The notes under the pieces were generated by a model. It did not search any database. It was not told where the DNA came from and worked only from the letters and a program-made list of their open reading frames with translations. A program made the translations under genes and the position numbers. Positions 5,241 through 9,123 of a stretch of DNA of 9,123 nt are shown piece after piece. Within the stretch, counting starts at the first letter, position 1, and the number at the start of each line of letters is the position of its first letter. Origin of the DNA: an uncultured Gammaproteobacteria bacterium. Its GTDB lineage: Bacteria; Pseudomonadota; Gammaproteobacteria; Coxiellales; Coxiellaceae. Where the stretch lies: positions 1-9,123 of the forward strand of contig CAIQCE010000256.1 in the NCBI GenBank assembly GCA_903870185.1, given 5' to 3'.

Positions 5241-6602
5241 ATGGCAAAATACATGAAAAAATTCAGTATTATTCTAGGCACATCATTAGCCCTAACCACC
5301 TCAAGCCTCCCCAGCTCCGCCGCTATACCAGCCACAGTTAACCCCATTAGCAGCCCCAGCCTAGCCCCGATGTTAGAAAAAGTGACACCCGAAGTCGTCA
5401 ATATCAACGTTCAAAAAGAAATCCCATACCCTGAAGCTCTGTCTGAAAACCTACCCATGCCTAAAGAAAATAACAGTTCAATTGAAGGCTACGCTGTAGG
5501 CTCAGGAGTCATCTTCGATGGAGAAAAAGGGCTTATTGTAACCAATGCCCACGTTGTCAAAGACCAAAAAATTATTGTAGTGACCTTAAAAGATGCCCGA
5601 CGTTATCGAGCTAATCTAGTCGCTAAAGATGAAGGTTTCGATTTAGCGGTATTGCATATCAAAGCTCCTGGGCTAAACAGCATTAATTTTGGTAATTCCG
5701 ATCAATTAAAGGTAGGTGATTTTGTTGCAGCTATAGGAAGCCCTTTTGGACTCACACAAACAGTCACCTCCGGCATGATTAGCGCGCTTAATAGAAATGA
5801 GCCTCAAATGGAGGGCTTTCAAAGCTTTATTCAAACTGATGCACCTATCAACCCAGGTAATTCTGGAGGCGCCTTGGTCGACATGCAAGGCAACTTAATC
5901 GGTATCAATACAGGAATATTTTCAACTAGCGGTGGAAGCAATGGCGTAGGATTTGCCATACCCAGCAATATGGTCCATGCCGTTGTTACACAACTATTAG
6001 AACATGGAAAAGTGACTCGAGGAATGTTAGGAGTGCTGGCACAAAATATCAGTCCTGAAATTGCTGAATCACTAAAAATTACCGATAAAGAAGGTGCATT
6101 AGTAACTGATACAATCCCTGGCTCACCAGCTCGAGATGCTAAAATTTTGCCGGAAGATATTATTCGAAAAATAGATAGCACCATCATTAAAAGTTCTGAG
6201 CAGTTACGTAGCACCCTAGGCCTGATGAGACCTGGAACCAAAATTCAAATTTCAATCGAAAGAAGCCACAAACCAATCACTCTTAGAGCAACGATGGGCA
6301 ATCCTAATAAAATTGCACAACCTCAAATCCCATTTCTAGGTGGGCTTCGATTAGAAGACTTCAGCCAATTACAACCTGATGGCACTTACTTAAAGGGCGC
6401 ATTAGTCATTACTGTCAATGATAGTAGCGATGCCGCACTAGCGGGCTTAGGAATGGGAGATGTGATCCTAACAGCGAATTCACAACTGATAAACTCAGTC
6501 CAACAACTTCAAGACATAGCTAATCAAAAGCCTGAACAATTATTACTTAAAATCGCAAGAAATAATGGAAAACTATATGTAGTAATATCAGGAGATAATT
6601 AA
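5241..6602 (+). CDS. degQ: DegQ/HtrA-family periplasmic serine endoprotease
   Basis: HtrA-family proteases degrade misfolded periplasmic proteins and also act as chaperones in oligomeric cages. This 453-residue product matches DegQ length. Residues 1-28 form a Sec signal peptide (Lys-rich start, hydrophobic core at 8-20, likely cleavage after SSAA). The trypsin-like domain holds the full triad: His104 in TNAHVV, Asp134 in FDLAVLHI and Ser208 in GNSGGAL. PDZ1 spans about 262-350 and PDZ2 about 362-453. The stretch between the first strand and the catalytic core (60-85) is short, favouring DegQ over DegP with its long LA loop. The start at 5241 has AAGAGG eight bases upstream; the ATG at 5253 would also leave a workable signal peptide. 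A REP-like element lies upstream, and it converges on an orphan gene with 14 bases between stops. The DegP versus DegQ assignment is less certain than the family. Confidence 0.92.
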   Translation: MAKYMKKFSIILGTSLALTTSSLPSSAAIPATVNPISSPSLAPMLEKVTPEVVNINVQKEIPYPEALSENLPMPKENNSSIEGYAVGSGVIFDGEKGLIVTNAHVVKDQKIIVVTLKDARRYRANLVAKDEGFDLAVLHIKAPGLNSINFGNSDQLKVGDFVAAIGSPFGLTQTVTSGMISALNRNEPQMEGFQSFIQTDAPINPGNSGGALVDMQGNLIGINTGIFSTSGGSNGVGFAIPSNMVHAVVTQLLEHGKVTRGMLGVLAQNISPEIAESLKITDKEGALVTDTIPGSPARDAKILPEDIIRKIDSTIIKSSEQLRSTLGLMRPGTKIQISIERSHKPITLRATMGNPNKIAQPQIPFLGGLRLEDFSQLQPDGTYLKGALVITVNDSSDAALAGLGMGDVILTANSQLINSVQQLQDIANQKPEQLLLKIARNNGKLYVVISGDN

Positions 6603-6616
6603 CTGCATTCAAAAAA

Positions 6617-8119
6617 CTATCTACTTAGATCAGCAAGACAACTTCGCGCATGTTGATCTTCACAAGTTTGCATTTTTTGCTCAACATTACGAACCGCGAG
6701 CGATGTCTTAGTAGGATGTGGTGCAAATAAAACATAAATATTTGAAAAAACACCAGTATGTTTCTTCAAAGCAGGATCAACAGATAACTCATTAAGCTGC
6801 TCAACCAGCAGCCGTTTATTATTTAAAAGCCGCTGATCATTTATCAAAGATATCGCATTTGAAATTCTAGTCTTTTTATTTTCTAAAATTGTTTTTTGCC
6901 ATCCAAACCACTGTTTTTTTTGCTTCTCACTTAAACGATCCATGATTATATTCAACTCTGAAGAGGACATAAAACGAATCTCATCTAGCTCAATCATCGG
7001 AGATGCCCTAACGAAGGCATCAAGCTGCTCAAGCAGTGTAGCATTTCTCTGATCGATTTCATTTTCAAATTGTTTAATTTCTAAAATATGCTTCAATAAT
7101 CCTTGAGGCAATCCATTAGTTGTTAAAAAATTATTTTTTTGATGATCATTAACTTTAAGCTCATGGCCGCCAAAATGTGCTCTTAGTGCAGCCTGTCTTT
7201 TAGCAGTATAATAGACCGATCTCTTTTCTCTCTGTAAACGAGAAAGAAAAGAATTAATTTGCAGAGTCTCTAAATCCAGCGTGATTGGATTTTCTTCCGT
7301 GCAAAAACGAATAATTTGATTATCGGTTAAATAGAGAGATATTGAAACTAACCATACCTCAGCGTGGTGATACTCATCTTCTGTAAGTTCTACATTATTC
7401 ATCTTGTATATTGCATTTATTCTATCCAGCAATATACGCGCCTGATCTTCAGTGAGTTTAAGCTCAAATGTTTTATTAACTGTTACTAATAAAGCAGGGA
7501 CCTCTTCATCAAGCGACCTAGACCTTAAAAATCTTTCGATATTTTGTTTACGGCCCACCTGTATTTGATCACTTCCCAAATTATCGCCTAAAAAAGACTT
7601 AAGTATCGTTAAATATGCATTGCATTTAAGGGCATGTTGGAAATTGACATGTTGCTCAGGAACATCTAGGTCAATAGTCTTTTGCTCTAACATAGCACTA
7701 AATTTTGCTTCTAATCTCACGGACATTTGCTCATAGAGCATACAAGTTTCAGCACCTAAAATCTCAACCACATTTCCCTTACTTAAAGATCCATGTGGAG
7801 TTACCAAGATTTCAGGATCCGTGAGGATAAATTTATCAAAATATTCTAGAAAATCTAAATCTGTAACAGTCCCCCCATCAAGTCGTTTTTTTTCATCAGA
7901 TAAACTAGGGTCAGACTGTATACGCAGTTTTCTTTGAGTAAGTGCCAAAGTAATATTAACACGCAATTGGGTGAGATAAGTCCAAAAAAGATACCAATTG
8001 GCTGATTGTAAAGCTTGAAATCCAGCATGCCAATTCTGTTTATTGAGTGCAAGAAGTTGGTTTTCTTTTTCAGAAAACACATGTTGACCGTCTTCCTGAC
8101 CAGCAGCTGGTGGGCACAT
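6617..8119 (-). CDS. Large helical protein of unknown function
   Basis: I do not recognise this 500-residue protein. It is largely helical and charged, with no signal peptide and no clear membrane helix. Three helix-start motifs recur in the middle (LTEDQ at 222, LTEDE at 245, LTDNQ at 264), suggesting short degenerate repeats. A Lys/Arg-rich segment lies at 294-313. Residues about 345-445 have a coiled-coil character (KQFENEIDQRNATLLEQL; MDRLSEKQKKQ). The C-terminus carries several acidic and polar residues (VEQKMQTCEDQ). The first ATG after the upstream stop is at 8119 and has AGGGA about nine bases upstream. The coding sequence looks more AT-rich than the neighbouring core genes. It stands alone on the minus strand with its own candidate promoter and palindromic upstream repeats. 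A lineage-specific cytoplasmic protein or a secreted effector would fit; both are inference. Confidence 0.8.
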   Translation of the reverse strand: MCPPAAGQEDGQHVFSEKENQLLALNKQNWHAGFQALQSANWYLFWTYLTQLRVNITLALTQRKLRIQSDPSLSDEKKRLDGGTVTDLDFLEYFDKFILTDPEILVTPHGSLSKGNVVEILGAETCMLYEQMSVRLEAKFSAMLEQKTIDLDVPEQHVNFQHALKCNAYLTILKSFLGDNLGSDQIQVGRKQNIERFLRSRSLDEEVPALLVTVNKTFELKLTEDQARILLDRINAIYKMNNVELTEDEYHHAEVWLVSISLYLTDNQIIRFCTEENPITLDLETLQINSFLSRLQREKRSVYYTAKRQAALRAHFGGHELKVNDHQKNNFLTTNGLPQGLLKHILEIKQFENEIDQRNATLLEQLDAFVRASPMIELDEIRFMSSSELNIIMDRLSEKQKKQWFGWQKTILENKKTRISNAISLINDQRLLNNKRLLVEQLNELSVDPALKKHTGVFSNIYVLFAPHPTKTSLAVRNVEQKMQTCEDQHARSCLADLSR

Positions 8120-8196
8120 AATAACAATCCCTGTCTCAAATCAACACTTCAATCCAGGCTTAAAAAACTACCAATCGGTCTGCCTATCATGTTGAT

Positions 8197-8224
8197 TTTA
8201 TAATCAAAATTCCATTTTCAACAA
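8197..8224 (-). promoter_or_regulatory. Candidate promoter of the 500-residue orphan gene
   Basis: On the minus strand TTGTTG (8224-8219) and TATAAA (8202-8197) are 16 bases apart. Transcription would start near 8190, giving a leader of about 70 bases that includes the AGGGA ribosome site. The -35 box touches the inverted repeats at 8224-8258. Confidence 0.4.
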
Positions 8225-8258
8225 TACTAACTATTACAAATAGTATAGATGATACTAT
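8224..8258. promoter_or_regulatory. Overlapping inverted repeats, operator-like
   Basis: ATAGTAT (8240-8246) and ATACTAT (8252-8258) form a perfect 7-base inverted repeat with a 5-base spacer. ACTATT (8230-8235) and AATAGT (8239-8244) form a second perfect 6-base one with a 3-base spacer. ATACTA also occurs at 8224-8229, so the central TAGTAT can pair with either side. The cluster sits just upstream of the candidate -35 box of the orphan gene, where a regulator would bind. AT-richness makes chance a real alternative. Confidence 0.35.
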
Positions 8259-8346
8259 AAGATTTTTCCTTTGAATTATCTATTTTTATTATCCTAGATT
8301 CAATGGAGCAGGCCTTCCTAGAGGGCTCTAATTACAGAATCTTGGT

Positions 8347-9105
8347 TTATATTGGGTTGGGTATATCTATAAATTCACAATGGATTTGAAATGTTTTAGC
8401 TAAATGGAATGCTAGTGCCCGCACCCCATACCGTTCAGTCGCATGATGTCCTGCAGCATAAAAATGAATCCCCATTTCACGTGCAAGACTATAGGTTCTT
8501 TCCGAAATTTCTCCGGTGACATAAGCATCGACTGCCGAATCTCCCAAGCATTCCAAATAATCTTGAGCAGCCCCCGTACACCAAGCAATCTTTTTAATAA
8601 CTTCAGGTTTACCGGGTACATAAATAGGAGGCTGATTTAATCTTTTTGAAATCAGCTGAGTTAATTCATTAGGAGTAATATTTATTTCTGCACATGGAAT
8701 TTCAAGATCAAAACCATTTTTGAAATAAGCCCCCACTTTAAAATCCAACTCAATACCCAGTTGTGTATTATTCCCAAATTCACGGTGAGCATCTAGAGGT
8801 AAGTGATAGGCGATTAAATTAATATTATGTTCAAGCAAAGATGCCAAACGTTTTCTCTTTATTCCAACTAACTCAGGAGCTTCATTCTTCCAAAAAAACC
8901 CATGATGAACTAAAATTGCATCTGCTTTCATAGCAATTGCTGTATCAATTAATTCTTGGTTAGCACTCACACCTGCCACCAATTTATAAATTTTTTGAAC
9001 ACCTTCTACCTGCAATCCATTGGGCGCATAGTCCTTAAAATTTTGTGGTTGCAATAATTGATTAAGATAGTTAACAAGCTCCGATCTCTCAACCATAGAG
9101 CTCAT
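8347..9105 (-). CDS. Nif3/YbgI-family dinuclear metal protein
   Basis: Nif3-like proteins (YbgI in E. coli, often labelled GTP cyclohydrolase 1 type 2 homologue) are toroidal cytoplasmic proteins with a two-metal site; their cellular role is not settled. The 252-residue length fits. Family motifs are DYAPNGLQVEG (25-35), ILVHHGFFW (64-72), AYHLPLDAH (99-107), VTGEISE (196-202) and AAGHHATERYGV (217-228). The metal ligands are all present: His67, His68, Asp105, His220 and Glu224. The frame allows ATG at 9105 or 9096. Neither has a strong ribosome site, and starting at 9096 gives an N-terminus closer in length to E. coli YbgI. It has a stand-alone position on the minus strand, with 227 bases to the next gene downstream. 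In many genomes the gene neighbours degQ/algW-type proteases, which fits this window. Confidence 0.92.
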   Translation of the reverse strand: MSSMVERSELVNYLNQLLQPQNFKDYAPNGLQVEGVQKIYKLVAGVSANQELIDTAIAMKADAILVHHGFFWKNEAPELVGIKRKRLASLLEHNINLIAYHLPLDAHREFGNNTQLGIELDFKVGAYFKNGFDLEIPCAEINITPNELTQLISKRLNQPPIYVPGKPEVIKKIAWCTGAAQDYLECLGDSAVDAYVTGEISERTYSLAREMGIHFYAAGHHATERYGVRALAFHLAKTFQIHCEFIDIPNPI

Positions 9106-9123
9106 TATTTTGAAGATCTTAGG

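Noticed and set aside
5831..6241. A 136-residue minus-strand frame opposite degQ
   Set aside because: It is antisense to the conserved protease and PDZ1 coding sequence, which fully explains the open frame; no ribosome site or family motif.
7855..8139. A 94-residue minus-strand open frame with a TTG start overlapping the orphan gene's 5' end
   Set aside because: It lies almost entirely inside the 500-residue frame, has a weaker start, and its translation is a Leu/Lys/Asn-rich mix typical of an out-of-frame reading.
8319..8330. TAGAGGGCTCTA as terminator of the Nif3-like gene
   Set aside because: The stem has five pairs with a two-base loop and no following T run, so it is not a credible terminator.

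Overview
The window looks like part of a gammaproteobacterial chromosome, AT-rich and probably from a host-associated lineage such as the Legionellales. This placement is inferred from gene order and gene types, not from any database match. The core is the familiar divergent arrangement bamD <> rluD-pgeF, followed by a DegQ/HtrA-type periplasmic protease and, further right, a Nif3/YbgI-family gene on the minus strand. Between and beside these conserved genes are three proteins I cannot assign to a known function, one with N-terminal ankyrin-like repeats. Such proteins are common in intracellular or amoeba-associated bacteria with effector secretion.

Layout. Bases 1-111 hold no gene I can support, only some hairpin-forming sequence and a weak terminator candidate. 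Bases 112-2281 (minus) form an accessory block that reads as one transcript: a small two-helix membrane protein (1946-2281), a second membrane/coiled-coil frame (1327-1911), and an ankyrin-like protein with a helical middle and an Ala/Pro-rich tail (112-1293). The first two frames look like halves of one roughly 317-residue four-helix membrane protein split by a single-base frameshift near 1946-1998. Bases 2509-3276 (minus) are bamD, the outer-membrane assembly lipoprotein. A 61-base divergent spacer carries a perfect TATAAT for bamD that lies almost on top of the rluD start. Bases 3338-5026 (plus) are rluD and pgeF, 3 bases apart. Bases 5027-5240 hold a striking REP/BIME-like element: two 35-base arms with one mismatch, each starting with GTAGG, plus a degenerate third copy. 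Bases 5241-6602 (plus) are the degQ-type protease. Bases 6617-8119 (minus) encode a 500-residue orphan that converges on degQ with 14 bases between stop codons; its upstream region has overlapping inverted repeats beside a candidate promoter. Bases 8347-9105 (minus) are the Nif3-like gene.

Function. BamD (outer-membrane protein insertion), PgeF (peptidoglycan precursor quality control) and DegQ (periplasmic protein quality control) all serve the cell envelope, and RluD modifies 23S rRNA. The minus-strand accessory genes are lineage-specific candidates, possibly secreted or membrane-associated host-interaction proteins. No CRISPR array, tRNA, rRNA, transposase or toxin-antitoxin pair was recognised. 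I did not find a clear new defence or metabolic system. The most unusual structures are the REP pair, the frameshifted membrane gene with its ankyrin partner, and the orphan with its operator-like palindromes.
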